A stretch of 64,000 nt of DNA from an uncultured Winogradskyella sp. (GCF_947496485.1 NZ_CANMCZ010000001.1:1669596-1733595); one strand, 5' to 3'; shown: positions 17,192 through 26,207, counted from the stretch's first letter. Numbers and translations: made by a program. Notes: generated by a model from the letters alone, not told the origin.

Positions 17192-19948
17192 ATGGATAAA
17201 TATTCCTTTCTTAACGCCGCACATACAGCATATTTTGCTGATTTATACGAGCAATACCTTAAAAATCCTGATTCTGTTGAACCTAGTTGGCGTGCCTTTT
17301 TTCAAGGTTACGATTTTGGTTCAGAAAGCTACGGAATGGAAGGCGAAATAGTTGAAGGCGTTTCTGCACAAATACCAGAACATATTCAAAAAGAATTTCA
17401 GGTTGTAAAACTTATTGATGGTTATAGAAATAGAGGTCATCTCTTCACAAAAACCAATCCTGTAAGAGCAAGACGTAAGTATGCTCCAACACTAGAAATT
17501 GAAAATTTTGGATTATCTAAAAGCGATTTAAACTCTACATTTTCTGCGGGCGAGATATTAGGTTTAAACTCAGCGACACTTCAAAATATTATTGACCATC
17601 TTGAAAGTATTTATTGCGATTCAATAGGTGTGGAGTATATGTATATTCGCAAGCCAGAAGAAATAGAATGGATACAGAAGAAATTAAATGTCAATGATAA
17701 TCACTCAATATTTACTTCTGACGAGAAAAAGTATATCCTAAAAAAATTGAATCAAGCTGTTTCTTTTGAATCGTTTCTTCATACAAAATATGTGGGTCAA
17801 AAGCGTTTTTCTTTAGAAGGAAACGAATCTTTAATTCCTGCTGTAGATGCCATTATAGAGAAGGCGGCAGATGAAGGTGTAAAGGAATTTGTTATGGGTA
17901 TGGCGCACAGAGGTCGCCTTAGTACATTAACCAATATTTTTGGAAAATCTGCCAAAGACATTTTTAGCGAGTTTGATGGTAAAGATTACGAGGAAAAAGT
18001 ATTTGACGGAGATGTAAAATACCACTTAGGCTGGACCAGTAATCGTGAGACTTACAATAATAAAAAGATAAACCTAAATATTGCTCCCAATCCATCACAC
18101 CTAGAAACTGTTGGAGCTGTTGTGCAAGGTATAGCTAGAGCTAAACAAGATAAAGATGAAATTACAGATGCATCTCAGGTACTTCCTATTGTTGTGCATG
18201 GAGATGCGGCTATTGCAGGACAAGGCTTAGTTTATGAAGTGGTGCAAATGGCAAAATTAGATGGTTATAAGACTAACGGTACCATACATATAGTAGTCAA
18301 TAATCAAATTGGTTTCACTACTAATTATTTGGACGCAAGATCTAGTACATATTGTACAGACGTAGCTAAAGTAACCTTATCCCCTGTACTACATGTAAAT
18401 TCTGATGACGCAGAGGCAGTAGTGCATGCAGCACTTTTTGCGTTACATTTCAGAATGAAGTTTAAGCGCGATGTATTTATAGATCTATTGGGTTATAGAA
18501 AATATGGACATAACGAAGGTGATGAGCCGAAATTTACCCAGCCATTACTATATAAAGCTATTGCAAAGCATAAAAACCCAAGAGATATCTATGCACAACG
18601 ATTACTTGATGAAGGTGTTATAACTGAAGGTTACGTAAAACATATTGAGACTAAGTATAAAGAATCGTTAGAGGAAAAATTAGAGGACTCTCGTAAAGAA
18701 GATAAAACCGAAATTACCGCTTTTATGCAAGAGGAGTGGAAAGGTTTTACACGAGTTACTGAAAATACAATGATAGAACAAGTAGACACAACTGTCTCTA
18801 AAAAAGTTCTAAAAGATATTACTAAGGTTATTTCTAACCTTCCTTCTGATAAAAAGTTTATTCGTAAAATTCAGCGACTCATAGAATCGCGTCAAACTAT
18901 GTTTGATGAAAATCGATTAGATTGGGCTATGGCAGAACATTTGGCTTATGGTTCTCTTCTAACCGAAGGCTTTGATGTTAGAATTTCTGGTCAAGATGTT
19001 GAGCGTGGCACATTCTCTCATCGACATGCAGTTGTTAAAGTTGAGGATAGCGAAGAAGAGATTATTTTACTGAAAAATGTTTCAGAAAATCAAGGTCAAT
19101 TCAATATTTATAATTCATTATTATCAGAATATGGTGTTGTAGGTTTTGATTATGGTTATGCCATGGCAAGTCCAAATACACTAACCATTTGGGAAGCACA
19201 ATTTGGTGATTTTAGTAATGGAGCTCAGATAATGATTGATCAATACATATCTTCGGGTGAAGATAAATGGAAGACCCAAAATGGTTTGGTAATGTTGTTA
19301 CCGCATGGTTATGAAGGTCAAGGTGCAGAGCATTCATCTGGTCGAATGGAGCGTTATTTACAGATGTGTGCAAAAGACAATATGTTCATAGCAGATTGTA
19401 CAACACCTGCGAATATGTTTCATTTATTGCGTAAACAAATGAAGGCAAATTATAGAAAGCCTTTAATTGTATTTACACCAAAAAGTTTATTACGTCATCC
19501 AAAGGTGGTATCAACTGTGGATGAATTTGCAAATGGAAGTTTTCAGATGCTTATTGATGATACAAATGCGAAAGCTAATAAAGTAAAATCTTTAATTTTC
19601 GTGACTGGTAAATTCTACTATGATTTATTAGAAGAACAAGAAAAGCTGGGAAGAGAAGACGTAGCAATTGTTAGAGTAGAGCAATTATTCCCGCTTCCTG
19701 CAAAAGAAATAAGAGCAGTTATTGCAAAATATAAAAATGCAGATGATATAGTTTGGGCTCAAGAAGAACCAAGAAATATGGGAGCTTATAGTCATTTATT
19801 AATGCATTTAGATGAAGCTAAACAATTTAGAGCAGCAACTAGAAGACCATATGGTGCACCAGCCGCAGGTAGTTCTGTTCGTTCTAAAATTAGACATCAA
19901 CAAGTTATAGATTACGTTTTTGATAAAACCAAAAACAACCAGAGATAA
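17192..19948 (+). CDS. sucA: 2-oxoglutarate dehydrogenase E1 component
   Basis: The thiamine-diphosphate E1 subunit of the TCA-cycle 2-oxoglutarate dehydrogenase. The 918 residues match the family length. Visible landmarks are the E2-interaction N-terminus (MDKYSFLNAAHTAYFADLYE), GMAHRGRLSTL, the ThDP/Mg region VHGDAAIAGQG...NNQIGFTT, RKYGHNEGDEP, and the C-terminal LLPHGYEGQGAEHSSGRMER and RPYGAPAAGSS. It precedes sucB by 44 bases, forming the classic E1-E2 operon; E3 (lpd) is not in the window. Confidence 0.97.
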   Translation: MDKYSFLNAAHTAYFADLYEQYLKNPDSVEPSWRAFFQGYDFGSESYGMEGEIVEGVSAQIPEHIQKEFQVVKLIDGYRNRGHLFTKTNPVRARRKYAPTLEIENFGLSKSDLNSTFSAGEILGLNSATLQNIIDHLESIYCDSIGVEYMYIRKPEEIEWIQKKLNVNDNHSIFTSDEKKYILKKLNQAVSFESFLHTKYVGQKRFSLEGNESLIPAVDAIIEKAADEGVKEFVMGMAHRGRLSTLTNIFGKSAKDIFSEFDGKDYEEKVFDGDVKYHLGWTSNRETYNNKKINLNIAPNPSHLETVGAVVQGIARAKQDKDEITDASQVLPIVVHGDAAIAGQGLVYEVVQMAKLDGYKTNGTIHIVVNNQIGFTTNYLDARSSTYCTDVAKVTLSPVLHVNSDDAEAVVHAALFALHFRMKFKRDVFIDLLGYRKYGHNEGDEPKFTQPLLYKAIAKHKNPRDIYAQRLLDEGVITEGYVKHIETKYKESLEEKLEDSRKEDKTEITAFMQEEWKGFTRVTENTMIEQVDTTVSKKVLKDITKVISNLPSDKKFIRKIQRLIESRQTMFDENRLDWAMAEHLAYGSLLTEGFDVRISGQDVERGTFSHRHAVVKVEDSEEEIILLKNVSENQGQFNIYNSLLSEYGVVGFDYGYAMASPNTLTIWEAQFGDFSNGAQIMIDQYISSGEDKWKTQNGLVMLLPHGYEGQGAEHSSGRMERYLQMCAKDNMFIADCTTPANMFHLLRKQMKANYRKPLIVFTPKSLLRHPKVVSTVDEFANGSFQMLIDDTNAKANKVKSLIFVTGKFYYDLLEEQEKLGREDVAIVRVEQLFPLPAKEIRAVIAKYKNADDIVWAQEEPRNMGAYSHLLMHLDEAKQFRAATRRPYGAPAAGSSVRSKIRHQQVIDYVFDKTKNNQR

Positions 19949-19992
19949 AGAATTAATACAACTCAAATTAGAGCTTAAATAAAATAAAGCCC

Positions 19993-21249
19993 ATGATTTT
20001 AGAAATGAAAGTGCCTTCACCAGGCGAATCGATTACTGAGGTGGAAATTGCAGAATGGTTAGTTGAAGATGGAGATTATGTGGAAAAAGACCAAGCTATT
20101 GCTGAGGTAGATAGTGATAAAGCAACTTTAGAATTACCAGCAGAGGCAAGCGGAACGATTACGTTAAAAGCAGAAGAAGGTGATGCTGTTGAGGTAGGTG
20201 CCGTGGTTTGTTTAATTGATACAAGTGCAGAACCAAAAGCCGAAGCTTCAACAACTTATAAAGGTGGTGACGAAGGAGGTAATGAAAAAGGTGTTGAAAA
20301 AGAACTTGCGAAGGAGCAAAAAGAAACTAAAGATACAGGTGAAAAGGCACCAAATCCTTCTGAAAAAACCTATGCTTCTGGTACTCCAAGTCCTGCCGCT
20401 AAAAAAGTATTAGCAGAGAAAGGAGTTAATGCTAACACTGTTACTGGTACTGGGAAAGATGGAAGAATAACTAAAGAGGATGCCGTTAATGCTGTGCCTT
20501 CAATGGGAACTCCAACAGGTGGAAACAGAGGTACATCACGAAGTAAAATGTCAATGTTACGCCGTAAGGTTGCGGAACGTTTGGTCGAAGCTAAAAATAC
20601 AACAGCTATGTTAACCACATTTAATGAGGTTAACATGACTCCGATTTTTGAATTACGTAAACAATACAAAGAAGACTTTAAAGCTAAGCATGGTGTAAGT
20701 CTTGGGTTTATGAGTTTCTTTTCTTTGGCAGTGGTAAGAGCGTTGAAAATGTATCCTGCAGTAAACTCGATGATAGACGGAAAAGAGATGTTATCTTATG
20801 ATTTTGTAGATATTAGTATTGCCGTATCAGGTCCAAAAGGATTAATGGTGCCAGTAATTAGAAATGCTGAAAACCTATCTTTTAGAGGTATAGAATCTGA
20901 AGTAAAACGTTTAGCTATAAGAGCAAGAGAAGGTGAAATTACTGTAGATGAAATGACAGGAGGTACCTTCACAATAACTAATGGAGGTGTATTTGGCAGT
21001 ATGTTATCTACACCAATTATTAATCCACCACAGAGTGGAATTTTAGGAATGCATAATATTATACAACGCCCAATCGCTGTTGATGGTAAGGTTGAAATAC
21101 ATCCAATGATGTATGTCGCTTTGTCTTATGATCATAGAATTATTGATGGAAAAGAGTCTGTTGGTTTCTTAGTAGCTGTAAAAGAAGCGTTAGAGAATCC
21201 TGAAGAGTTATTAATGGATAATAATGTGAAAAAGGCTTTAGAGATGTAG
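19993..21249 (+). CDS. sucB: 2-oxoglutarate dehydrogenase E2 (dihydrolipoyl succinyltransferase)
   Basis: A 418-residue E2 core protein. Domains in order: one lipoyl domain with lipoyl-Lys43 in DSDKATLEL, a Glu/Lys-rich linker (about 80-115), a peripheral subunit-binding domain ([18 protein letters not shown], about 132-165), and the acyltransferase domain with the catalytic His381-x3-Asp385 (SYDHRIIDG). Together with SucA it makes succinyl-CoA. A strong hairpin terminator follows. Confidence 0.97.
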   Translation: MILEMKVPSPGESITEVEIAEWLVEDGDYVEKDQAIAEVDSDKATLELPAEASGTITLKAEEGDAVEVGAVVCLIDTSAEPKAEASTTYKGGDEGGNEKGVEKELAKEQKETKDTGEKAPNPSEKTYASGTPSPAAKKVLAEKGVNANTVTGTGKDGRITKEDAVNAVPSMGTPTGGNRGTSRSKMSMLRRKVAERLVEAKNTTAMLTTFNEVNMTPIFELRKQYKEDFKAKHGVSLGFMSFFSLAVVRALKMYPAVNSMIDGKEMLSYDFVDISIAVSGPKGLMVPVIRNAENLSFRGIESEVKRLAIRAREGEITVDEMTGGTFTITNGGVFGSMLSTPIINPPQSGILGMHNIIQRPIAVDGKVEIHPMMYVALSYDHRIIDGKESVGFLVAVKEALENPEELLMDNNVKKALEM

Positions 21250-21271
21250 GTCTATTATTTAACAAAACTTA

Positions 21272-21303
21272 AAAAGCGCAATTCTAATTAGAATTGCGCT
21301 TTT
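21272..21303 (+). terminator. rho-independent terminator of sucAB
   Basis: A perfect 13-bp stem (AAAAGCGCAATTC at 21272-21284, GAATTGCGCTTTT at 21291-21303) with a 6-base loop and a T tail, 22 bases after the sucB stop. Confidence 0.9.
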
Positions 21304-21338
21304 TTACTCCTAACTAACAAGAGTATAACTAACTAAAA

Positions 21339-21452
21339 TTAACTAAAAAAATTAACAGCTATATTGGCGGATATTACAATTACAGAACTTATAATTAAAA
21401 GCACTATAAATATTCTATCGCTTTTTGAGGTATTGTTTTTCATTGTTTCCAT
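21339..21452 (-). CDS. candidate 37-residue single-pass membrane peptide
   Basis: A short frame in an otherwise gene-free stretch. From the ATG at 21452 it reads METMKNNTSKSDRIF then a run of 17 mostly hydrophobic residues (IVLLIISSVIVISANIA), and ends VNFFS before TAA. The charged N-terminus (Lys, Lys, Asp, Arg) and single membrane segment are typical of small membrane proteins. An internal Met at codon 4 is an alternative start. No clear -7 box lies upstream, and a 9-bp inverted repeat sits 21 bases before the start. Whether it is translated is unproven; a chance frame of this length cannot be excluded. Confidence 0.35.
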   Translation of the reverse strand: METMKNNTSKSDRIFIVLLIISSVIVISANIAVNFFS

Positions 21453-21472
21453 AAAACTAATTTTTTTTAAAC

Positions 21473-21505
21473 AAAGCTCTGAATCATAAGCTAATCCAGA
21501 GCTTT
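21473..21505. repeat. inverted repeat upstream of the small ORF
   Basis: AAAGCTCTG (21473-21481) and CAGAGCTTT (21497-21505), a perfect 9-bp stem with a 15-base loop. Reading the minus strand there is no T run after it, so it looks more like a leader structure or binding site than a terminator. Confidence 0.5.
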
Positions 21506-21561
21506 TAAGAATTTAATCTGAGGCTTTGATTAATAGCTGATGTAAATTTCCGAATAATTTT

Positions 21562-21594
21562 AATGCAATACTATACGTAGAACTACGTATATTT
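21562..21594. repeat. 33-bp repeat, copy 1, built on a TACGTA palindrome
   Basis: Identical over 33 bases to copy 2 at 21738-21770. Its core is the palindrome TATACGTAG-AA-CTACGTATA (21572-21591), 9-bp arms with a 2-base spacer. It lies about 110 bases upstream of the small ORF on the minus strand. A dimeric regulator site is the simplest reading. Confidence 0.75.
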
Positions 21595-21630
21595 TGACTT
21601 TTTTAATACAAAATTGTAAGTTAATTCCAT

Positions 21631-21660
21631 AAAAAGAGCCTCGAACAATGTCCGAGGCTC
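21631..21660 (-). terminator. rho-independent terminator on the minus strand
   Basis: GAGCCTCG (21636-21643) and CGAGGCTC (21653-21660), an 8-bp GC-rich stem with a 9-base loop, followed on the minus strand by five Ts (21635-21631). It ends either the response-regulator transcript or a short transcript that starts beyond the 33-bp repeat. Confidence 0.8.
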
Positions 21661-21737
21661 AAATAATCCCCTAAGAACTAACTAATAGCTCGTTATTAAC
21701 CCTTAATTAATAACATGGTAAAGTTCTTAAATAAATC
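21631..21737 (-). ncRNA. candidate small structured RNA between the 33-bp repeats
   Basis: On the minus strand, just after repeat copy 2, two nested perfect stems form: an outer 8-bp stem (TAAGAACT at 21672-21679 with AGTTCTTA at 21722-21729) and an inner 8-bp stem (GTTATTAA at 21692-21699 with TTAATAAC at 21707-21714). They are followed by the terminator hairpin at 21636-21660. Three hairpins ending in a T run are what a terminated small RNA would look like. It could instead be a structured 3' end of the response-regulator mRNA. Confidence 0.35.
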
Positions 21738-21770
21738 AATGCAATACTATACGTAGAACTACGTATATTT
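21738..21770. repeat. 33-bp repeat, copy 2, at the end of the response-regulator gene
   Basis: Same 33 bases and same orientation as copy 1, 176 bases apart. The palindrome lies at 21748-21767, and the last two bases overlap the stop codon of the response regulator. Confidence 0.75.
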
Positions 21771-22392
21771 AGATATATTTTAAATTTTCTTTAGCAAATA
21801 AGTATAAACTCGCTGATTTTGAGTCTAATGCAAGTTTGGTTCTAATATGACTTTTGTGTTTTTCTACAGTTCTTACCGAAATAAATAACTCATCGGCAAT
21901 CTCTGTAGCAGTTTTATTAGCAGCAATGAGTTTAAAAATCTTAGTTTCAGATTCCGTTAAAACCTTCAATTTTTCAGGCACGTTATTTACTTCGAGAAAA
22001 GTTAAAAGCTCAGGACTAAAATATGCTTTGTCTTTAATTACAGATGCAATGCAATTTTCTATTTCTTCAAGGGCAAATTCTTTAAGAACATATCCATATA
22101 TACCCAATGTTTTCGCTTTAGTATAGGTTATCTCGTCTTTTTCAAAAGTAATGAGGACAATTTTTGTAGGTATATTGTCAGCTTTACATTTCTCTGCAAT
22201 TTGTAAACCTGTGTAGAAAGGCATTTTAATATCTAAAATTGCTATATCAGGAACATGAGCTTTTATTAAGGCAAGTGCTTCTTTTCCATTTTTTGCACTC
22301 GCCAAAACATTGAAGTTTTTTTCATTTAAAAATTCCTGAAGACCTCTGAGAATCAAAGGATGATCATCAGCAATTATGATGGTTGGGCTCAT
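21769..22392 (-). CDS. LuxR/NarL-type response regulator
   Basis: A 207-residue two-component response regulator: receiver domain (1-120) with acidic pair Asp9-Asp10, phospho-acceptor Asp54 (AILDIKMPF) and Lys near 106 (VLKEF), followed by a LuxR helix-turn-helix (about 143-205, LTESETKIFKLIAANKTATE, FISVRTVEKHKSHIRTKL). No histidine kinase gene is next to it, so it is an orphan here. The downstream 33-bp palindromic repeats could be sites for a NarL-type dimer, which is only a guess. Confidence 0.93.
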   Translation of the reverse strand: MSPTIIIADDHPLILRGLQEFLNEKNFNVLASAKNGKEALALIKAHVPDIAILDIKMPFYTGLQIAEKCKADNIPTKIVLITFEKDEITYTKAKTLGIYGYVLKEFALEEIENCIASVIKDKAYFSPELLTFLEVNNVPEKLKVLTESETKIFKLIAANKTATEIADELFISVRTVEKHKSHIRTKLALDSKSASLYLFAKENLKYI

Positions 22393-22453
22393 TTTGCTAT
22401 TAATTCAACTATAATATCTAAAGATAATAAGAATCTTCAGCATATGAAATTTC

Positions 22454-22894
22454 TTATAGCTTTAAATACAAGTATTTTTTTTCGTAGTCTATAATAGCTT
22501 TTCCTTTTTTTAAAACATCTGCGCCAATGATACCATCTACGGGCTCTGCGTCGTGGTTAATAAGCCCTGTGTTAACGTGTGATAAATTAAATAGAATTAA
22601 TGCAATACGATTTTTTTTCCAAGTACCAATTTTCAAATGGTTAGAATTTGAGATTTTAGTAGCCATGTCAGATGCACCTGCACCTACAGCCTTTATTTCA
22701 GAATCTTTTACAATAAGATTAAAACGTTCAATAGCTTCAAATCCCACACAACTGCTCGAGGCTCCTGTATCTAAAATAAACTGACCCTTTACGTCATTAA
22801 TTGAGGCCTTAATTTCGAAATGATTAGTTTTAGTAAGCTTAAGTTTAATTTTGGAATACCCTTTATTTATAAGGAAGTCCTTTAATGTTTCCAT
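22454..22894 (-). CDS. retropepsin-like aspartic protease family protein
   Basis: A 146-residue protein with the single-lobe aspartic protease motif FILDTGASSSCVGF (about 38-51). A second family element is DGIIGADVLKKGKAIIDY near the end, matching the flap-to-C-terminal part of clan AA folds. It has no signal peptide, so it would act in the cytoplasm. Like viral retropepsins it should work as a dimer. Substrate unknown. It is divergent from tatD. Confidence 0.85.
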   Translation of the reverse strand: METLKDFLINKGYSKIKLKLTKTNHFEIKASINDVKGQFILDTGASSSCVGFEAIERFNLIVKDSEIKAVGAGASDMATKISNSNHLKIGTWKKNRIALILFNLSHVNTGLINHDAEPVDGIIGADVLKKGKAIIDYEKKYLYLKL

Positions 22895-22904
22895 TTATAG
22901 AATT

Positions 22905-22937
22905 TTTGTAAATATAATATTTAAACGGTTATTTTTG
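22905..22937 (+). promoter_or_regulatory. promoter of tatD, apparently leaderless
   Basis: TTTG (22905-22908), 21 bases, then TATTTTTG (22930-22937), both boxes matching the Bacteroidota consensus. The ATG is 4 bases after the -7 box, so the predicted transcription start falls at or one base before the start codon. Confidence 0.6.
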
Positions 22938-22941
22938 CTTC

Positions 22942-23709
22942 ATGATTATTACTGATACACATACTCACTTGTATAGTGAAGCTTTTGATACCGATAGAAT
23001 TGAGATGATTAACCGAGCTATAGATGCCAATGTAAAGCGGTTTTTCATTCCTGCAATAGACTCTTCTTATACAGAATCTATGTTTCAACTTGAAAAAGCA
23101 TTTCCTGATAATGTGTTTTTAATGATGGGTTTGCATCCAACTCACGTAAAAGAAAATTATTTGGAGGAGTTGAAACATGTTGAAAAGCAATTAGCAAAAA
23201 GAAAATTTTACGCCGTTGGAGAAATAGGTATTGATTTATATTGGGATAAAACCACTTTAGATATTCAGATTGAAGCCTTTAAGTATCAAATAAACCTTGC
23301 CAAAAACTATAAACTTCCTATAGTCATTCATTGCAGAGAAGCTTTTGATGAGATTTTTGAGGTTTTAGAACAAGAAAAATCAGAAGACCTCTTCGGAATT
23401 TTTCATTGCTTCACAGGAAGTTTAGAACAAGCACATCAGGCAATATCTTATAACATGAAGTTAGGTATTGGTGGAGTTGTTACCTTTAAAAATGGTAAAA
23501 TAGATCAATTCATTAATCAAATAGATTTAAAGCATATTGTTTTAGAAACCGATTCACCATATTTAGCACCAAAACCATATAGAGGAAAACGTAATGAAAG
23601 CTCCTACATAAATATGGTATTAGAAAAATTATCCGAACTTTACGGAGAAAGTGTTCAAGACATAGCAAGTATAACGACAGAAAACTCAAAAGCTATATTT
23701 GGAATTTAA
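22942..23709 (+). CDS. tatD: TatD-family metal-dependent deoxyribonuclease
   Basis: A 255-residue TIM-barrel hydrolase. Metal ligands are visible: HTH in DTHTHLYSEAFD, Glu in AVGEIGIDLYWD, His in VIHCREAF, His in FHCFTGS, and Asp in LETDSPYLAPKPYRGKRNES. The family has 3'-5' exonuclease activity on DNA and is linked to repair and DNA turnover. The next gene starts 1 base after its stop. Confidence 0.93.
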   Translation: MIITDTHTHLYSEAFDTDRIEMINRAIDANVKRFFIPAIDSSYTESMFQLEKAFPDNVFLMMGLHPTHVKENYLEELKHVEKQLAKRKFYAVGEIGIDLYWDKTTLDIQIEAFKYQINLAKNYKLPIVIHCREAFDEIFEVLEQEKSEDLFGIFHCFTGSLEQAHQAISYNMKLGIGGVVTFKNGKIDQFINQIDLKHIVLETDSPYLAPKPYRGKRNESSYINMVLEKLSELYGESVQDIASITTENSKAIFGI

Positions 23710-23710
23710 A

Positions 23711-24739
23711 ATGATAGAAAAGCCTAACATACTACTAATATATACTGGTGGAACTATTGGTATGATTAAAGATGCCGATACAGGAGAGTTAAGAGCATTT
23801 GATTTTGAGAGTTTATTAGATAAAATTCCAGAACTCCGTCTTTTAGACTGTAATATTGAAACCATATCATTTGAAAAACCGATTGATTCTTCGAATATGA
23901 GCCCAAATTATTGGGCTGATATTGCAAAAATTATACATACTAACTACCAAAAATTTGATGGTTTTGTTGTATTACATGGAAGTGATACCATGAGTTATTC
24001 AGCATCTGCCCTTAGTTTTATGTTAGAAAACCTCGTTAAGCCAGTCATATTTACAGGTTCTCAATTACCTATTGGCGATTTACGTACAGACGCTAAAGAG
24101 AATTTAATTACATCTATTCAAATGGCATCTTTACGAAATAATGGAGAACCTACGATTAAAGAAGTTTGTCTTTATTTTGAATACAAATTATATAGAGGTA
24201 ATAGAACCACAAAAATAAATGCTGAACATTTTGAGGCATTTGAGTCTCTTAATTATCCTTATTTAGCAGAATCTGGAGTGCATTTAAAAGTCAATACCGA
24301 GTTTCTACGACGACCAAAACCAGAAGAGGATTTAATTGTACGAACAGAAATGGATACCAATGTTGGTATTTTAAAACTATTTCCAGGTATATCTAGACCA
24401 ATTTTAGAAGCAGTTTTAAGAAGTCAATTAATAAAAGGGCTAATAATTGAAACTTATGGTTCTGGAAACGCAACAACAGAATCTTGGTTTATTGATTTAT
24501 TAAAAGAAGCTATTGACAAAGGACTTCATATCATAAATGTAACTCAATGTGCTGGTGGAAGTGTTAGAATGGGACAATATGAAACTAGTTCACAATTAAA
24601 GTCTATCGGTGTTATTTCTGGAAAAGACATCACTACAGAAGCAGCTATTACCAAACTGATGTATCTTTTAGGAGAGAACGTTGATGATAAGGACTTCAAA
24701 ACTATTTTTGAAACATCACTAAGAGGAGAAATGTCCTAA
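23711..24739 (+). CDS. type I L-asparaginase (AnsA-like)
   Basis: A 342-residue cytoplasmic-type asparaginase hydrolysing Asn to Asp and ammonia. Active-site elements: IYTGGTIGM with nucleophile Thr12, HGSDTMSYSAS with the second Thr-Asp, and a late Lys in FTGSQLPIGDLRTDAKEN. There is no signal peptide. A TTG four codons upstream (23699) lies inside tatD and gives a longer frame; the ATG at 23711 is the better start. It is probably in one transcript with tatD. Confidence 0.92.
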   Translation: MIEKPNILLIYTGGTIGMIKDADTGELRAFDFESLLDKIPELRLLDCNIETISFEKPIDSSNMSPNYWADIAKIIHTNYQKFDGFVVLHGSDTMSYSASALSFMLENLVKPVIFTGSQLPIGDLRTDAKENLITSIQMASLRNNGEPTIKEVCLYFEYKLYRGNRTTKINAEHFEAFESLNYPYLAESGVHLKVNTEFLRRPKPEEDLIVRTEMDTNVGILKLFPGISRPILEAVLRSQLIKGLIIETYGSGNATTESWFIDLLKEAIDKGLHIINVTQCAGGSVRMGQYETSSQLKSIGVISGKDITTEAAITKLMYLLGENVDDKDFKTIFETSLRGEMS

Positions 24740-24815
24740 AAATATTAGATTTAATTTCAGCGTTTAAAGTTTTTTTTGTTATTTGGCACTAATGTAATTT
24801 TTAAGCTAAAATTAC

Positions 24816-24903
24816 AGAGAGGTGGCCGAGTGGTCGAAGGCGCACGCCTGGAAAGTGTGTATACTCCAAAAGGGTATCGAGGGTTCGAATCCCTTCCTCT
24901 CTG
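24816..24903 (+). tRNA. tRNA-Ser (GGA)
   Basis: Acceptor stem AGAGAGG (24816-24822) pairs with CCTCTCT (24896-24902). The D-arm begins TGGCCGAGTGG, the anticodon loop is CTGGAAA with anticodon GGA at 24850-24852, a long variable arm (about 24857-24878) is present as in serine tRNAs, and the T-arm is GAGGG-TTCGAAT-CCCTT. The 88 bases do not encode the 3' CCA. Confidence 0.95.
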
Positions 24904-24977
24904 CTTATATTTTAACGATTGTTACATTATTTTTTTTATCTTTAACACTTTAACTAATAAAATTAAGATTCAGAACA

Positions 24978-25748
24978 ATGAAAAGATTATTTTCTATCCT
25001 TGCCATAACATGTTTAATGGCTATCGGAACTGTTAACGCCAATGCAACAACATTAGCAACTACAACAGCAACTGTAACAAGTGTAACTCAAGAAACAGCT
25101 GAAGCTGTGGAAGAAGATTTGAGTTTCCATCAAGAATTAAAAAAGCGTTTTATTGAAGGTGGCCCTGGCTTTATGGGAATTGTATTATTATGTTTAATTC
25201 TTGGATTAGCAATTGCTATAGAGAGAATTATCTTTTTAAACCTTTCAACAACAAACACTAAAAAGTTAACTCAAAATGTAGAGGATGCATTAAATTCTGG
25301 TGGTATTGAAGCTGCTAAGGAAGTTTGTAGAAATACAAAAGGACCTGTTGCTTCTATATTCTATCAAGGTTTAGATAGAGCAGACGAAGATATTGATGCT
25401 GCTGAAAAAGCTGTAGTGGCTTACGGAGGAGTTCAAATGGGACAGTTAGAAAAGAATGTATCTTGGATATCCTTATTTATCGCTTTGGCACCAATGCTTG
25501 GTTTCATGGGAACTGTAATTGGTATGATTCAAGCCTTTGATAAAATTGAAGCTGCCGGTGATATGCAACCGTCTTTAGTTGCAGGTGGTATTAAAGTAGC
25601 GCTTTTAACAACAGTATTTGGTCTTATTGTAGCGATTATACTTCAAATTTTTTACAACTATATTATTGCTAAAATAGATAGTATTGTAAACGATATGGAA
25701 GACGCATCTATCACATTGATGGATTTATTAGTAAGACACAAAAAATAG
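24978..25748 (+). CDS. exbB: MotA/TolQ/ExbB proton-channel protein
   Basis: A 256-residue inner-membrane component of an ExbBD-type energiser that uses the proton gradient to drive outer-membrane transport. A signal-like first helix (about 4-24) is followed by a short linker, TM at about 57-78, a cytoplasmic domain (80-165) and the paired TM helices near 170-190 and 208-235 (LGFMGTVIGMIQAFD, ALLTTVFGLIVAII), the family signature. It heads an operon with a small membrane protein and two exbD genes. No tonB is adjacent. Confidence 0.9.
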   Translation: MKRLFSILAITCLMAIGTVNANATTLATTTATVTSVTQETAEAVEEDLSFHQELKKRFIEGGPGFMGIVLLCLILGLAIAIERIIFLNLSTTNTKKLTQNVEDALNSGGIEAAKEVCRNTKGPVASIFYQGLDRADEDIDAAEKAVVAYGGVQMGQLEKNVSWISLFIALAPMLGFMGTVIGMIQAFDKIEAAGDMQPSLVAGGIKVALLTTVFGLIVAIILQIFYNYIIAKIDSIVNDMEDASITLMDLLVRHKK

Positions 25749-25757
25749 AAATCAATT

Positions 25758-26201
25758 ATGCATAAAATATTAAAAATTGTAGCCGCAGTTTTAAGTTTAA
25801 TCGGAATTGTTTCTCTGGTTAGAATTATTGCAGCTGGTGATGAAGCCATAAAAACAGGCGGAGAGGATGGACTCTTTGAGCCTATGGCTTGGATAGGATA
25901 TATAACATTAGGTATAACTGTATTGTTTGTATTGTTTTTTGTATTAAAAAATCTATTTACAAATACAGCAAATCTAAAGAACACTTTGATAGGTGTTGGT
26001 GCATTTTTAGCAGTGCTTTTGATTGCATATCTTGTTTCAGGAGGTGATCCAATGAAGTATGAGTTGCAAGAAGATAATACCTTTGCGACAGATGGGCAAT
26101 CTACTATGGTTGGCGCTGGTTTAGTAGCTTTCTATATATTGTTAGCAGTTGCTGCAATAACCATGATTTTTTCAGGAGTAAAAAAAATAATCTCTAAATA
26201 A
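25758..26201 (+). CDS. membrane protein of the exb operon, function unknown
   Basis: A 147-residue protein with four predicted membrane helices (about 5-25, 45-67, 77-95 and 120-140) and a short polar loop with Asp/Glu (GGDPMKYELQEDNTFATDG). I do not recognise a named family. Its place between exbB and exbD, 9 and 6 bases from them, argues for a role in or with the ExbBD complex. Confidence 0.8.
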   Translation: MHKILKIVAAVLSLIGIVSLVRIIAAGDEAIKTGGEDGLFEPMAWIGYITLGITVLFVLFFVLKNLFTNTANLKNTLIGVGAFLAVLLIAYLVSGGDPMKYELQEDNTFATDGQSTMVGAGLVAFYILLAVAAITMIFSGVKKIISK

Positions 26202-26207
26202 ATTAGT

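Noticed and set aside
21339..21770. CRISPR array or mobile-element remnant because of repeated sequence
   Set aside because: Only two copies, no regular spacers, no cas or transposase genes in the window, and no terminal inverted repeats with target duplication.
23699..23710. TTG start four codons before the asparaginase ATG
   Set aside because: It lies within tatD, and the ATG at 23711 right after the tatD stop is the natural start.
24776..25036. 86-codon frame running through tRNA-Ser
   Set aside because: It reads through the tRNA and into the exbB start; a tRNA gene explains the sequence.
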